Of a stretch of DNA of 64,000 bases, positions 35,699 to 45,673 are shown in pieces. Position 1 is the stretch's first letter. Every line of letters begins with the position of its first letter. The translations under genes were made by a program, and so were the position numbers. Below the pieces are notes generated by a model, which saw nothing but the letters and a program-made list of their open reading frames with translations, searched no databases and was not told the DNA's origin. The DNA is taken from the NCBI GenBank assembly GCA_963675185.2, contig CAXXOH010000001.1, positions 248,001 through 312,000 of the forward strand, given 5' to 3'. The DNA is from Ilyobacter_A sp963675185 (GTDB lineage: Bacteria > Fusobacteriota > Fusobacteriia > Fusobacteriales > Fusobacteriaceae).

Positions 35699-35773
35699 GG
35701 CCCGTTCGTCTAGTGGTCAGGACTCATGGTTTTCATCCATGCAACAGGAGTTCGATTCTCCTACGGGCTACCA
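35699..35773 (+). tRNA. tRNA-Glu(TTC)
   Basis: Complete, with CCA. Acceptor GGCCCGT pairs with ACGGGCT, anticodon loop TTTTCAT, short D-arm typical of tRNA-Glu. Confidence 0.95.
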
Positions 35774-35780
35774 AAAAAAA

Positions 35781-35856
35781 GGGGATATAGCTCAGTTGGG
35801 AGAGCGTCGCACTTGCACTGCGAAGGTCAGCGGTTCGACCCCGCTTATCTCCACCA
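35781..35856 (+). tRNA. tRNA-Ala(TGC)
   Basis: Complete, with CCA. Acceptor GGGGATA pairs with TATCTCC, anticodon loop CTTGCAC. Confidence 0.96.
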
Positions 35857-35860
35857 TTCT

Positions 35861-35937
35861 GCCTAGATAGCTCAGTTGGCTAGAGCACACGGTTCATACC
35901 CGTGCGGTCGATGGTTCGAATCCATTTCTAGGCACCA
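35861..35937 (+). tRNA. tRNA-Met(CAT), elongator type
   Basis: Complete, with CCA. Acceptor GCCTAGA pairs with TCTAGGC, anticodon loop TTCATAC. It lacks the three G-C pairs of initiator tRNA in the anticodon stem. A lysidine-modified tRNA-Ile(CAT) cannot be fully excluded from sequence alone. Confidence 0.88.
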
Positions 35938-35946
35938 TTTGTTTTC

Positions 35947-35968
35947 AAACACCTCAGTTGAGGTGTTT
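35947..35968 (+). terminator. Terminator of the tRNA operon
   Basis: A 10-bp perfect stem aaacacctca/tgaggtgttt with a gt centre, followed by T residues, 10 nt after the last tRNA. Confidence 0.85.
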
Positions 35969-36047
35969 TTTTATTTTACACAGGAATTCCAAAGCCTACT
36001 CGGTATATTCTTATAGAGTTGATTAATCGAGTAAGGAGGATTCTGCT

Positions 36048-37460
36048 ATGTACGATTATGACTTTATTATAATAGGCTCCGGCTCTGCAGGACTGACTTG
36101 TGCTTTTACCGTAAAAGGTTTCAATAAAACCGTATTGGTGGTAGAAAAAAACAAATCTGGCGGGGAATGTACCTGGTCCGGCTGCATCCCTAGCAAGGCG
36201 CTGATAAATCTTGCAAATGAAATAAACGTGGCCAAAAAATATTCGGATTTCCAGGTAGATACCTCAGAGATAATGGAGAAAGTAAGAAAGGTCCGAGAAA
36301 AAATATACCAGCGCGAAAGCCCGGATGTGTTAAAGGATGCGGACATAGATTATATAAGGGGGTCTGCCAAATTCATAGATAAGCATACTCTGAACATAAA
36401 CAACAATGAATATTCCTCTAAAAACATCATAATAGCCACTGGTTCATCCCCCCTTGTCCCGCCTATAGAAGGTATCGACGAGGTTGCTTATCTCACCAAC
36501 GAGACTTTTTTCGAGCTGGAAAAACTCCCCCAATCCCTGACTATACTAGGCGGAGGAGCTATAGGAATAGAGCTAGCCCAGGCTTTGAACAGGCTGGGGG
36601 TAAGGGTCACAGTAATCGAGATGATGGACAGCATCCTGGCTAAGGAAGATCCGGAATTAGTAGAAGAGCTCTGCAAAACTCTGAAAGAAGAAGGGGTTCG
36701 GTTGCTGACAAAAACCAAGGCTGTGAAGGTAGAAGAAAAAGACGGGATGTCAATTGTGCATACAGAAAAATACGGAGTTTTTTCCAATATCGTTTCAGAA
36801 AGTCTTCTTGTGGCTGTCGGCAGAAAGGCACATACAGAAGATCTAGGCCTCGACTCCGTCGGGATAATCTACAGCAACAAGGGGATAGAGGTCAACAAAT
36901 ACCTTCAGACAGCGCAGCACAACGTGTTTGCAGTGGGAGACGCAGTAGGTCCTTACCAATTTTCCCATATGGCAAACTACCAAGGGATACTGGCAGTACA
37001 AAATGCCCTTTTCCCTATAAAGAGAGGGGTAGACTATTCCAACGTAGCTTGGTGCACCTTCACAGAGCCTGAACTCGCACATGCGGGTCTTACAGAAGAG
37101 GAAGCCAAGGAAAAGTATGAGCACTTAAAGATCTATACCCTTACTGAAAAGGACTTGGACAGAGCGACATTAAAATATGGGGATATATTCCGAATAAAAG
37201 TGATCTGCGACGACTCAAAAGAAAACCACGTAGTTGGGGCCCACATTCTTGCTGAAAGGGCCGGGGATTTAATAAGTGATGTGCAGATATTGAAAACCCA
37301 CAACATGCCACTCCACAACCTTTCAAATGTGATATATCCTTATCCCACTTATGCTGAGGTATTCAACAAGCTTGGCAAAAAAGCTTATGTAAACAAGGTA
37401 TTGTCCAATCCATTTATAAATATGATAAATAACATCAAGAAAAAAGATAAAAAAGAATAA
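36048..37460 (+). CDS. FAD-dependent disulfide reductase (dihydrolipoyl dehydrogenase/MerA-like)
   Basis: A 470-residue class I pyridine-nucleotide disulfide oxidoreductase. N-terminal FAD site IIGSGSAGLTCAF, redox-active cysteine pair in GGECTWSGCIPSKAL, NAD(P) site TILGGGAIGIELAQ near residue 165, second FAD motif VFAVGDAVG, and the C-terminal dimerisation domain. The catalytic His-Glu pair of lipoamide dehydrogenase near the C terminus (HxxxxE) is not visible; the end reads IYPYPTYAEVFNKLG, as in many uncharacterised and mercuric-reductase-like members. No lipoyl enzyme or mer gene is adjacent, so substrate is open. ATG after AAGGAGG. Confidence 0.85.
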   Translation: MYDYDFIIIGSGSAGLTCAFTVKGFNKTVLVVEKNKSGGECTWSGCIPSKALINLANEINVAKKYSDFQVDTSEIMEKVRKVREKIYQRESPDVLKDADIDYIRGSAKFIDKHTLNINNNEYSSKNIIIATGSSPLVPPIEGIDEVAYLTNETFFELEKLPQSLTILGGGAIGIELAQALNRLGVRVTVIEMMDSILAKEDPELVEELCKTLKEEGVRLLTKTKAVKVEEKDGMSIVHTEKYGVFSNIVSESLLVAVGRKAHTEDLGLDSVGIIYSNKGIEVNKYLQTAQHNVFAVGDAVGPYQFSHMANYQGILAVQNALFPIKRGVDYSNVAWCTFTEPELAHAGLTEEEAKEKYEHLKIYTLTEKDLDRATLKYGDIFRIKVICDDSKENHVVGAHILAERAGDLISDVQILKTHNMPLHNLSNVIYPYPTYAEVFNKLGKKAYVNKVLSNPFINMINNIKKKDKKE

Positions 37461-37472
37461 GGGGGTTAAAGC

Positions 37473-38974
37473 CATACCTATCAAGCTAAGAAATTTTAGG
37501 AACCTAACTTTTATATAGTTAGGTTCCTATTTTAATTTTAAAGCTAAATTTTCAAACTACAAAAAACCACTTGCAAAAATGGCTAAAAAAGTTTATTCTA
37601 TTATCAGTGGTGTTCTCGGTGATTATTTGCTGGGAACTTTTTTTATTTTAGAATCAATAATTTTTTTTAATTTTGAAGTCAAGCGCATGAAACGCTTTTT
37701 AGATTTCAAAGTTTCCATGAAATCAGTCAAAACCCCCAACGAACTTTTTATTACTCGCCTTATACTCATTTCTTTTGAGTATCCTCCATTGATACCCTTT
37801 GTAATCTCCATTAAAAGAAGCATTCTAATTAAAGTGGCATATATGTGAGTCTCTATTCTTTCTACTTTCAAGTCTTTTAGTTTATCTAGTTTAAAATCAG
37901 ACTTAAAAATTTTAAACAGCAATTCAATTTGCCATCTCAATTTATATATTTCGATGATTTCAGAAGGATTGAATCCCCAAAGATTAGTAATATATCCAGT
38001 AATTTCAGCAGAACTTCTTGCGTGCTTTGCGCAGTGCTCATTCCTTCTTTCTCTTTCTTCTATCTTTTGTACTTTTTTATTAGAAGTCTCTTTGTCCAAT
38101 TTAGTTAGGATTACCCTAAAAGGCCTCTTGTCGTCATGGCTTCCGACTAGAAATTCATATTCTTGAGTCTCTCCTGCTTTTAGTTCTTTTCGCAACTCTC
38201 CAGCATTTGTTACCAAATACTTCGTCTTTTTTAGTAGTTTTCCCTTTGGTGAGTACTGAGGATTAGGGTTTAAAGCAAATAACCTTGTTCCGGCTTTCAA
38301 ACGAGAAACAAAAGAGCTGTTTCTGCTTTCAATCTCATTGAAGTCATCAAATTTAAAGTACCCTAAATCTTTTAAAACTAAGGAATCTGTAACTAATTTA
38401 TCGTAGACATATTTAGAAAAATTTTGCTCATTTTTAGTTCCCGTAGATAAAACAGTGTTCTTAAAAGAATAATCTAATAATTCAAGGAGAAGATTTATTT
38501 TTTAATTTATTTGGCAATTTTATTTCAGTAGAGTCCATTAAAAAGATATTGCTGAAGCCATAATTTTTAAAGGCTTTAGACTTATTGGATATTTGTGTTT
38601 TACAAAGAGATAAGAAAATATTTTTAAGAAATTCTACAGAAGCCTCGCTAAACCTCTGATCAAGCGCTTGAGGAGAAATATTAATATTCTGCTTTAATAG
38701 AAGTTCAGCGCTTAATTCTTCCAAGGATGAAGTGCATAAATTATTGGAGCTGAAACAAGTTAAAGATATGAAGTTAAGAGGAGAGATTTTGCCGCTATTC
38801 CTAATTTTGAATTTAGAATACCTGGCAATTTGTTCAATATTTTTTTCCGAAAAGTAATTTAAAAATTTTGTTCTGATTTGTCTGTTTCCCAAAAGAAAAA
38901 CCTCCTTCAAGTAGTCCTTGAAGAAGGTTTTAGCACAAATTCTATTAAATTCAAAGCTTAGCTTGATAGGTATG
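37473..38974 (-). mobile_element. IS4-family element, copy 4 (44-bp internal deletion)
   Basis: A 1502-bp copy in minus orientation with a perfect 10-bp target duplication gggttaaagc (37463-37472 and 38975-38984). The restored target is the hairpin aataaggggg-ttaaag-cccccttatt, a bidirectional terminator between converging genes. A 44-bp deletion in the transposase gene is identical to that of copy 5. Its terminator palindrome faces the reductase gene. Confidence 0.94.
37623..38892 (-). pseudogene. IS4-family transposase with 44-bp deletion (copy 4)
   Basis: The 44-nt deletion just after the first catalytic Asp motif shifts the frame: the first part ends after about 136 residues and the rest (225 codons from 38300) is in another frame. 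It lacks residues between KLKNK and NLLLELLD of the intact protein. It also shares a Gly-to-Arg change (GELRKELK) with copy 5. Not expected to be functional. Confidence 0.9.
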
Positions 38975-38992
38975 GGGTTAAAGCCCCCTTAT

Positions 38993-39913
38993 TTAAATCT
39001 CTATCCTATTTTTGCCGCTCCTCTTGGCTTTATACAAAAGTTCATCTGCTATATTCACCAGCGAAGATGCCGAATCAGAATCCCTGCTGTCAGCTATACC
39101 GCCACTAAAGGTAACCCTTGATATCGGTTCAAAATTTAAGTTCGACAAATTTTTTCTAAATTCTTCAGCTAGTTCGTATGCAGCATCTTTAGTAATCCCT
39201 TCCAGAATAACCATGAACTCCTCTCCTCCATACCTTCCCACTATACCGTTATTTTCAAAGAACATATTAAGTTTTTCAGATAGGAGCTTAAGTACCTTAT
39301 CCCCCATCTGATGCCCGTAACTGTCGTTTATATTCTTAAAATTATCTATATCCAGCATAAATAACGAAAACAAACTTTTATCCCCTAGCACAGCTTCCAG
39401 TTTTTCATGGAGGTAACTGTGATTAAACAGGTTGGTTAATCCGTCCCTTTTAAGTTTTTCCTGGAGCTCATTATTTTTAGATTCAAGCTCAGTAACATCG
39501 TCTACTATAATCAGCTTTACTTCCTCGCCTTTATAGTCTATATTTTTCATAGTCACCAAAAAATACTTTCGAGTTTTCTCTCCATCTATATAAAGCTCTC
39601 TTGCGAGCTTTACCTTGTCTAGCTCTTTTTGGTATTGTATGCCGTTTCTCAGCTCGCACTTGCCGCAATTAGTAGTATTGCCACAAAAAGTCCCCTCTTC
39701 AATAGGATGCTGACAACCTATGACATCCCCGCAAAGCCCCTGCAGTACCTCACCTTCCTGCTTTTTCAGCAAGTTTGAAAAAGCGGAATTTACCATTACT
39801 ATTCTACAGTCTTTCGTAACTACGAAAACACTAGACAGTATGTTATTGAACAGCAAGTTTAAAAAGTCACTTGAATCCCTTAATTTATCGATGGTAATAT
39901 TAGAAACAGCCAT
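38993..39913 (-). CDS. PAS-GGDEF diguanylate cyclase with cysteine-rich sensor
   Basis: A 306-residue soluble protein. Residues 15-130 form a PAS domain interrupted by a cluster of cysteines (LCGDVIGCQHP, then FCGNTTNCGKCELRNG), five to six Cys in about 30 residues. Residues 145-306 are a GGDEF domain with MLDIDNFKNINDSYGHQMGD and the active loop RYGGEEFMVIL, so c-di-GMP synthesis is expected. No RxxD inhibitory site is seen five residues before the loop. The Cys cluster suggests a metal, Fe-S or redox ligand. Its terminator was hit by IS copy 4. Confidence 0.9.
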   Translation of the reverse strand: MAVSNITIDKLRDSSDFLNLLFNNILSSVFVVTKDCRIVMVNSAFSNLLKKQEGEVLQGLCGDVIGCQHPIEEGTFCGNTTNCGKCELRNGIQYQKELDKVKLARELYIDGEKTRKYFLVTMKNIDYKGEEVKLIIVDDVTELESKNNELQEKLKRDGLTNLFNHSYLHEKLEAVLGDKSLFSLFMLDIDNFKNINDSYGHQMGDKVLKLLSEKLNMFFENNGIVGRYGGEEFMVILEGITKDAAYELAEEFRKNLSNLNFEPISRVTFSGGIADSRDSDSASSLVNIADELLYKAKRSGKNRIEI

Positions 39914-39980
39914 TTAAATCACCCCAAGTACTATTTCTTTTAATACTACCACAAATTTGATATGTAAACAATTTAAAAAA

Positions 39981-41627
39981 TTATTTTAATCCTTTTGTAT
40001 ATGTCGCATAGTTCTTGTATCCTCCTGAAAGGTTGTATACATTCTTGAAGCCTAAATTTAAAAGGATATTTTGTGCTGCATTTCCACTGACACCTTTATT
40101 GCAGTGGACTACATATTTCTTGTCTTTGTCTAAAGAAACTGCATTTCCTTTCAATTCGCCAAGAGGTATGTTAATCGCACCTTCTATATGGCCAGCATCG
40201 TACTGCACTTTAGCCCTTACGTCTATGACAGTATATTCCGCTCTTTTTTCTAGGAGTTCCTTGGCTGTAAGTATTTTGTTTTTGCCATTTATAGCATTAT
40301 CTAGCACCATCCCGGTGTATATTACAGGATCTTTTGTTGTAGAAAAAGGAGGGGCGTAGGCTAAATCCAGATGAAAAAGGTCGCTGACTTTCGCACCGAA
40401 AGTCATGGCGGTAGCGAAAACGTCTATCCTTTTGTCCACACCGTTTTCTCCGATTATTTGTACTCCTAAGAGTTTTTCACTTTTCCTGTCGGCGATTGCC
40501 TTTATAACCATTTCACGGCTGCTTTTCAAATACTCAGTCTGGTTAGGCTTGATGTTGTGTATTATTTCTATGTCGTATCCCTTTTGCCTTGCTTGCTCTT
40601 CATTCATTCCAGTCTGTGCAACAGTCAAGTCGAATACCTTGAATATCCCGGTCCCAAGTATCCCCCTGAACTCAAGGGCTCCGCCTGTTATAACATCGCC
40701 GGCTATCCTCCCCATCTTATTGGCGGTGGACCCTAAAGGAACATAAAGCTCATCTCCATTCAAAACAGAATAGGCCATTGCACAATCCCCGACTGCATAA
40801 ATATCAGAAATACTTGTTTCCATTTTTTTGTCTACTATAATGGCTCCATTTTCACCCATATCGATTCCGGTATCGTTTGCAAGTACAGTGTTTGGCTTTA
40901 CTCCTATACAAAAAACTGTCATATCAGTTTCAAACTCTTTACCTGACGAAGTCCGAAGTAGTTTGCCGTTATTTTCAATTTTTTCAACAGCTTCCCCAAG
41001 TATAACCTGAATGCCTTTTTTCTCAAGGTAGTTCTCAATATATACTGACATATCTTTGTCCATTTTTGACATTACCCTGTCTGCTTTTTCTATAACAGTA
41101 ACCTCTATCCCAAGGTGACAAAGGTTTTCTAAAAGCTCTAGCCCTATGTATCCCGCACCGACTACAACCGCTTTTTTAGGGGAATTTTTGCTTATAAAAT
41201 CCACTATCCTATCTGCACTTTTCACATTTCTAAGGTAGAAAATATTTTCGGACTCAATCCCATCTATATCAGGTTTTATCGGTGTGGCTCCAGTTGCGAT
41301 TACCAGCTTGTCGTAGCTGTCCGAGAATATCTCTTCGGTTTCCATATTTTCCACTTGTATCTCTTTTTTATCCTTATCAATCTTCGTAACCTTATGCCCA
41401 GTAAAAATATCTATATCAAACCTTTTTTTAAACCACTTTGGATCTCTAGGGGTTAGGTTCCCCCTCTCTATGTAATCCTCTCCTATGTAGTAAGGCAGAC
41501 CGCACCCTGAATAGCTTATATCCCTGTCCATATCATATATTTTTATCTCTGCTGCGCCGTCATTTCTCCTTGCCTTGGCGGCAACCGAAGTCCCGCCCGC
41601 AACAGACCCTATTATAACTATTTTCAT
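39981..41627 (-). CDS. CoA-disulfide reductase / NADH oxidase with rhodanese domain
   Basis: A 548-residue flavoprotein. FAD site IIGSVAGGTSVAAKARR at the N terminus, single redox Cys42 in YSGCGLPYYIG (coenzyme-A disulfide or NADH oxidase type), NAD site VVGAGYIGLELLENL, IYAVGDCAMA, then a C-terminal rhodanese domain (about 455-548) with active Cys in VVHCNKGVSGN. This fusion (CoADR-RHD/Npsr) reduces CoA disulfide, persulfide or polysulfide. It lies downstream of arsR-acr3 on the same strand with a 157-nt gap, so it may join that operon and support thiol or sulfur metabolism. Confidence 0.9.
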   Translation of the reverse strand: MKIVIIGSVAGGTSVAAKARRNDGAAEIKIYDMDRDISYSGCGLPYYIGEDYIERGNLTPRDPKWFKKRFDIDIFTGHKVTKIDKDKKEIQVENMETEEIFSDSYDKLVIATGATPIKPDIDGIESENIFYLRNVKSADRIVDFISKNSPKKAVVVGAGYIGLELLENLCHLGIEVTVIEKADRVMSKMDKDMSVYIENYLEKKGIQVILGEAVEKIENNGKLLRTSSGKEFETDMTVFCIGVKPNTVLANDTGIDMGENGAIIVDKKMETSISDIYAVGDCAMAYSVLNGDELYVPLGSTANKMGRIAGDVITGGALEFRGILGTGIFKVFDLTVAQTGMNEEQARQKGYDIEIIHNIKPNQTEYLKSSREMVIKAIADRKSEKLLGVQIIGENGVDKRIDVFATAMTFGAKVSDLFHLDLAYAPPFSTTKDPVIYTGMVLDNAINGKNKILTAKELLEKRAEYTVIDVRAKVQYDAGHIEGAINIPLGELKGNAVSLDKDKKYVVHCNKGVSGNAAQNILLNLGFKNVYNLSGGYKNYATYTKGLK

Positions 41628-41784
41628 CGTTTCACCTCGTCATTTATAAATTTTTAAACTAAATTAAAAAAACACAATGCTACTAATTGAATAAATACAG
41701 TGATACCCCTATGTTATTTTTCTTCACAACAATAGTTATTCTTTTTTCTAACAGAACTTTAATTTTAATGGCTTAGCCTATTTT

Positions 41785-42855
41785 TTAGTCATCCAGTCCA
41801 TATTCTTCCAGAACCTCTTTATTAAACCAGCCCCTTGTTTGATTTGCAATTTTTACTAAGGTCAGCATAACAGGAACTTCTACAAGAACTCCAACAACGG
41901 TTACCAATGTTGCTCCTGAGTTAAGACCAAATATTGATACGGCAACTGCCACTGCCAGTTCAAAAAAATTACTCGCGCCAATTAGCCCGGCCGGAGCTGC
42001 TATGTCATGAGTTGTATCCCATTTTTTCGCCCAATAGTATGCGAAAAAGAATATTACAAATGTCTGTATGACAAGTGGTATTGCTATTATCAATATATGA
42101 AGTGGATTTTTTAAGATTATTTCTCCTTGAAATGAGAAGATGATAATCAGAGTTAAAAGAAGTCCTGTTATTGTTATGTTGTTGAATTTCGGCAGAAATT
42201 TATTCTCTAAATAGTCCGTCCCCTTACTTTTTTTTACAGATTTACGCACTGTATATCCTGCTGTAAACGGGATCACCACAAATAGGAACACCGATAAAAA
42301 TAAAGTGTCGTAAGGAACCGCTATGTTACTCATGCCAAGCAGTATAGCAACTATAGGTGTGAATGCAAAAAGTATGATTATATCATTTACAGCCACTTGC
42401 ACCAAAGTATAAGCAGCATTACCTTTAGTGAGATAACTCCATACAAATACCATAGCCGTACATGGAGCTGCACCTAAAAGAACTGCGCCTGCAAGATATT
42501 CAGTCGATAACTCTACAGATATAAAATTTTTAAATATAACTTTAAAAAATAGGTATGCTATAAGATACATACTAAAAGGCTTTATCAGCCAGTTGGTCAC
42601 AATTGTTATAGTTAATCCTTTTGGTTGCTTTGCACTATACATTATACTCGAAAAATCTATTTTCAACATCATCGGAAATATCATCATCCATATCAATATC
42701 GCTATTGGCAAAGACACATTAGCATATTCAAATTTGCTTAAAAAATTCGGTATAAAAGGCAAATACTGTCCGATGGCAACCCCTACCACTATGCAGGAAG
42801 CTACCCATATTGTTAAGTATCTTTCAAAAAAACCAATCTCTGCTTTCTTACTCAT
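41785..42855 (-). CDS. acr3: Arsenite efflux permease, ACR3 family
   Basis: A 356-residue membrane protein with ten hydrophobic segments. ACR3 signatures are GAAPCTAMVFVWSYLTKGN with the essential Cys in the fourth helix, and SNFFELAVAVAVSIFGLNSGA. It extrudes arsenite (and possibly antimonite) by proton exchange. It directly follows an ArsR regulator by 31 nt, the classic minimal resistance operon. No ArsC arsenate reductase is present in the window. Confidence 0.94.
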   Translation of the reverse strand: MSKKAEIGFFERYLTIWVASCIVVGVAIGQYLPFIPNFLSKFEYANVSLPIAILIWMMIFPMMLKIDFSSIMYSAKQPKGLTITIVTNWLIKPFSMYLIAYLFFKVIFKNFISVELSTEYLAGAVLLGAAPCTAMVFVWSYLTKGNAAYTLVQVAVNDIIILFAFTPIVAILLGMSNIAVPYDTLFLSVFLFVVIPFTAGYTVRKSVKKSKGTDYLENKFLPKFNNITITGLLLTLIIIFSFQGEIILKNPLHILIIAIPLVIQTFVIFFFAYYWAKKWDTTHDIAAPAGLIGASNFFELAVAVAVSIFGLNSGATLVTVVGVLVEVPVMLTLVKIANQTRGWFNKEVLEEYGLDD

Positions 42856-42886
42856 ATTAATTTCCTCCTTATTATTAAAATTGCTG

Positions 42887-43216
42887 TTATTTACAACTTG
42901 TTAAGCTAGTGCTAATTTTTTCCAAATCTTTTAAAAAAACCCTTTCTTTAAGTTCAATTTTTAGTATTTCTTTTACAAAAGGATACTCTTCTAAAATCTT
43001 TTCATTGAAAGAGTAATCCACCCATTGAGCTCTTTTCTCTCCTATTATGAACTTAGCTTTTTTTAATCTGCTAAGGTGCCTGGACACATTAGACTGTGTC
43101 AAGCCTAAAGTCCCCTCTATATCGCATACGCAAAGCTTCCCCTTTGCATACAGAAGGTTAAGTATGCGAAGTCTGTTCTCATCCGCCAGCACCTTCAGTA
43201 AATCCACTATTTCCAT
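42887..43216 (-). CDS. arsR: ArsR/SmtB-family arsenic-responsive repressor
   Basis: A 109-residue winged-helix repressor. LADENRLRILNLLYAKGKLCVCDIEG carries the Cys-Val-Cys-Asp arsenite site of ArsR helix 3, and TQSNVSRHLSRLKKAKFI is the recognition helix. First gene of the ars operon after AGGAGGGG. Arsenite binding to the cysteines releases the operator; a palindrome at its promoter fits. Confidence 0.93.
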   Translation of the reverse strand: MEIVDLLKVLADENRLRILNLLYAKGKLCVCDIEGTLGLTQSNVSRHLSRLKKAKFIIGEKRAQWVDYSFNEKILEEYPFVKEILKIELKERVFLKDLEKISTSLTSCK

Positions 43217-43232
43217 CTACCCCTCCTTATCA

Positions 43233-43262
43233 CTATGAGCGTATGATTATATACTCATATAC
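43233..43262 (-). promoter_or_regulatory. Probable ArsR operator over the -10 box
   Basis: An inverted repeat tatgag...ctcata spans a minus-strand TATAAT (43247-43252), right upstream of arsR. The -35 is weak. Placement over the -10 suits autorepression. Confidence 0.5.
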
Positions 43263-43342
43263 TATCACAAAAACACTCTGCCTAAAAATTCATTTACACT
43301 TTTTTTACACTATAGAAAAGGCTTAAAAAATAAAAATAACCC

Positions 43343-44020
43343 TTAGTCAACAACCCCTGTACAAATCTCTTCTATGAGATCTTCAGAAAAATTGTTTTTT
43401 CTTAAGGCTTCTACCAGCTCCCCCAAAGGATACTCCACCTCTACTATCTCCACCCTCTCCAGATTCCAGTCAAGCTCCAAAATTGCATATGTTGCGTTCG
43501 GTCTTCCAATCTTTGGTTTCCCGACACTCCCGGAATTTATCAGGAGTTTCTCTCCGTATTTACAGTAGTAAGGAAGATGAGTATGCCCGGTGACTAGAAT
43601 GTCTGCCTTTTCTTCCATTACAAGTGAATCTGTTGTGTCCGTCCCTTCATACATATACTCGTCTATTCTTCTGGGACTGCCGTGAACAAGCTTTATCTTT
43701 CTGTTGAACTTATCAATTACTATTTCATCAGGGAGACATTTCAACCAATTCAGATTTTCATTTGATAACTTTTTTAAGTTCCACTCCTTGGGACTCCCGC
43801 CTCTTATCCTTCCTTCAACTATATCCAAGTCGTTGTTCCCCATTATAGCGGGTATATCCCCCAGCCTTACTATATCTATAACCTCATTCGGAAAGCAGTG
43901 ATAGGAAGTAAGATCTCCCAAGCAGTAGATTTCGTCCACTCTCCTTTCCGTTATATCCTTAAGCACGGCCTCCAACGCCTGTAAGTTTGAATGTATGTCT
44001 GATATAAATGCTATCTTCAC
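43343..44020 (-). CDS. Calcineurin-like metallophosphoesterase (YfcE/MJ0936 type)
   Basis: A 225-residue cytosolic phosphodiesterase. Dimetal-site motifs appear in order: FISDIHSNLQAL, YCLGDLTSYH, IMGNNDLDI, LVHGSPRR and VTGHTHLPYY. Members hydrolyse phosphodiesters or nucleoside phosphates; in vivo substrate unknown. ATG after GGAGGGAA. IS copy 5 lies just upstream. Confidence 0.9.
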   Translation of the reverse strand: MKIAFISDIHSNLQALEAVLKDITERRVDEIYCLGDLTSYHCFPNEVIDIVRLGDIPAIMGNNDLDIVEGRIRGGSPKEWNLKKLSNENLNWLKCLPDEIVIDKFNRKIKLVHGSPRRIDEYMYEGTDTTDSLVMEEKADILVTGHTHLPYYCKYGEKLLINSGSVGKPKIGRPNATYAILELDWNLERVEIVEVEYPLGELVEALRKNNFSEDLIEEICTGVVD

Positions 44021-44142
44021 AAATTCCCTCCTAAAAATCTTTTAAACTGTTCTTTTATGAAGCTATTTTACAATTCACATAGAGATTAGTCAACTTTACT
44101 TAATAATTTTTTATTTTTTATAAAAAAAAGGAGGCCTCCCTC

Positions 44143-45644
44143 CATACCTATCAAGCTAAGCTTTGAATTTAATAGAATTTGTGCTAAAACCTTCTTCAAG
44201 GACTACTTGAAGGAGGTTTTTCTTTTGGGAAACAGACAAATCAGAACAAAATTTTTAAATTACTTTTCGGAAAAAAATATTGAACAAATTGCCAGGTATT
44301 CTAAATTCAAAATTAGGAATAGCGGCAAAATCTCTCCTCTTAACTTCATATCTTTAACTTGTTTCAGCTCCAATAATTTATGCACTTCATCCTTGGAAGA
44401 ATTAAGCGCTGAACTTCTATTAAAGCAGAATATTAATATTTCTCCTCAAGCGCTTGATCAGAGGTTTAGCGAGGCTTCAGTAGAATTTCTTAAAAATATT
44501 TTCTTATCTCTTTGTAAAACACAAATATCCAATAAGTCTAAAGCCTTTAAAAATTATGGCTTCAGCAATATCTTTTTAATGGACTCTACTGAAATAAAAT
44601 TGCCAAATAAATTAAAAAATAAATCTTCTCCTTGAATTATTAGATTATTCTTTTAAGAACACTGTTTTATCTACGGGAACTAAAAATGAGCAAAATTTTT
44701 CTAAATATGTCTACGATAAATTAGTTACAGATTCCTTAGTTTTAAAAGATTTAGGGTACTTTAAATTTGATGACTTCAATGAGATTGAAAGCAGAAACAG
44801 CTCTTTTGTTTCTCGTTTGAAAGCCGGAACAAGGTTATTTGCTTTAAACCCTAATCCTCAGTACTCACCAAAGGGAAAACTACTAAAAAAGACGAAGTAT
44901 TTGGTAACAAATGCTGGAGAGTTGCGAAAAGAACTAAAAGCAGGAGAGACTCAAGAATATGAATTTCTAGTCGGAAGCCATGACGACAAGAGGCCTTTTA
45001 GGGTAATCCTAACTAAATTGGACAAAGAGACTTCTAATAAAAAAGTACAAAAGATAGAAGAAAGAGAAAGAAGGAATGAGCACTGCGCAAAGCACGCAAG
45101 AAGTTCTGCTGAAATTACTGGATATATTACTAATCTTTGGGGATTCAATCCTTCTGAAATCATCGAAATATATAAATTGAGATGGCAAATTGAATTGCTG
45201 TTTAAAATTTTTAAGTCTGATTTTAAACTAGATAAACTAAAAGACTTGAAAGTAGAAAGAATAGAGACTCACATATATGCCACTTTAATTAGAATGCTTC
45301 TTTTAATGGAGATTACAAAGGGTATCAATGGAGGATACTCAAAAGAAATGAGTATAAGGCGAGTAATAAAAAGTTCGTTGGGGGTTTTGACTGATTTCAT
45401 GGAAACTTTGAAATCTAAAAAGCGTTTCATGCGCTTGACTTCAAAATTAAAAAAAATTATTGATTCTAAAATAAAAAAAGTTCCCAGCAAATAATCACCG
45501 AGAACACCACTGATAATAGAATAAACTTTTTTAGCCATTTTTGCAAGTGGTTTTTTGTAGTTTGAAAATTTAGCTTTAAAATTAAAATAGGAACCTAACT
45601 ATATAAAAGTTAGGTTCCTAAAATTTCTTAGCTTGATAGGTATG
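44143..45644 (+). mobile_element. IS4-family element, copy 5 (same 44-bp deletion as copy 4)
   Basis: A 1502-bp copy flanked by the perfect 10-bp duplication ggcctccctc (44133-44142 and 45645-45654). The site is the GC stem (ggagg-cctcc) and T-run that ended the diguanylate cyclase gene at 45674. It shares the deletion and the Gly-to-Arg change of copy 4 but has its own target site. Confidence 0.94.
44225..45494 (+). pseudogene. IS4-family transposase with 44-bp deletion (copy 5)
   Basis: Same two-piece frame as copy 4: the first piece ends at 44635, the second is open from 44817 to 45494. The deletion removes the segment after the first catalytic Asp. Differs from copy 4 by at least one silent change near 44479. 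Confidence 0.9.
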
Positions 45645-45673
45645 GGCCTCCCTCCCACTTTAAATCGAAATAT

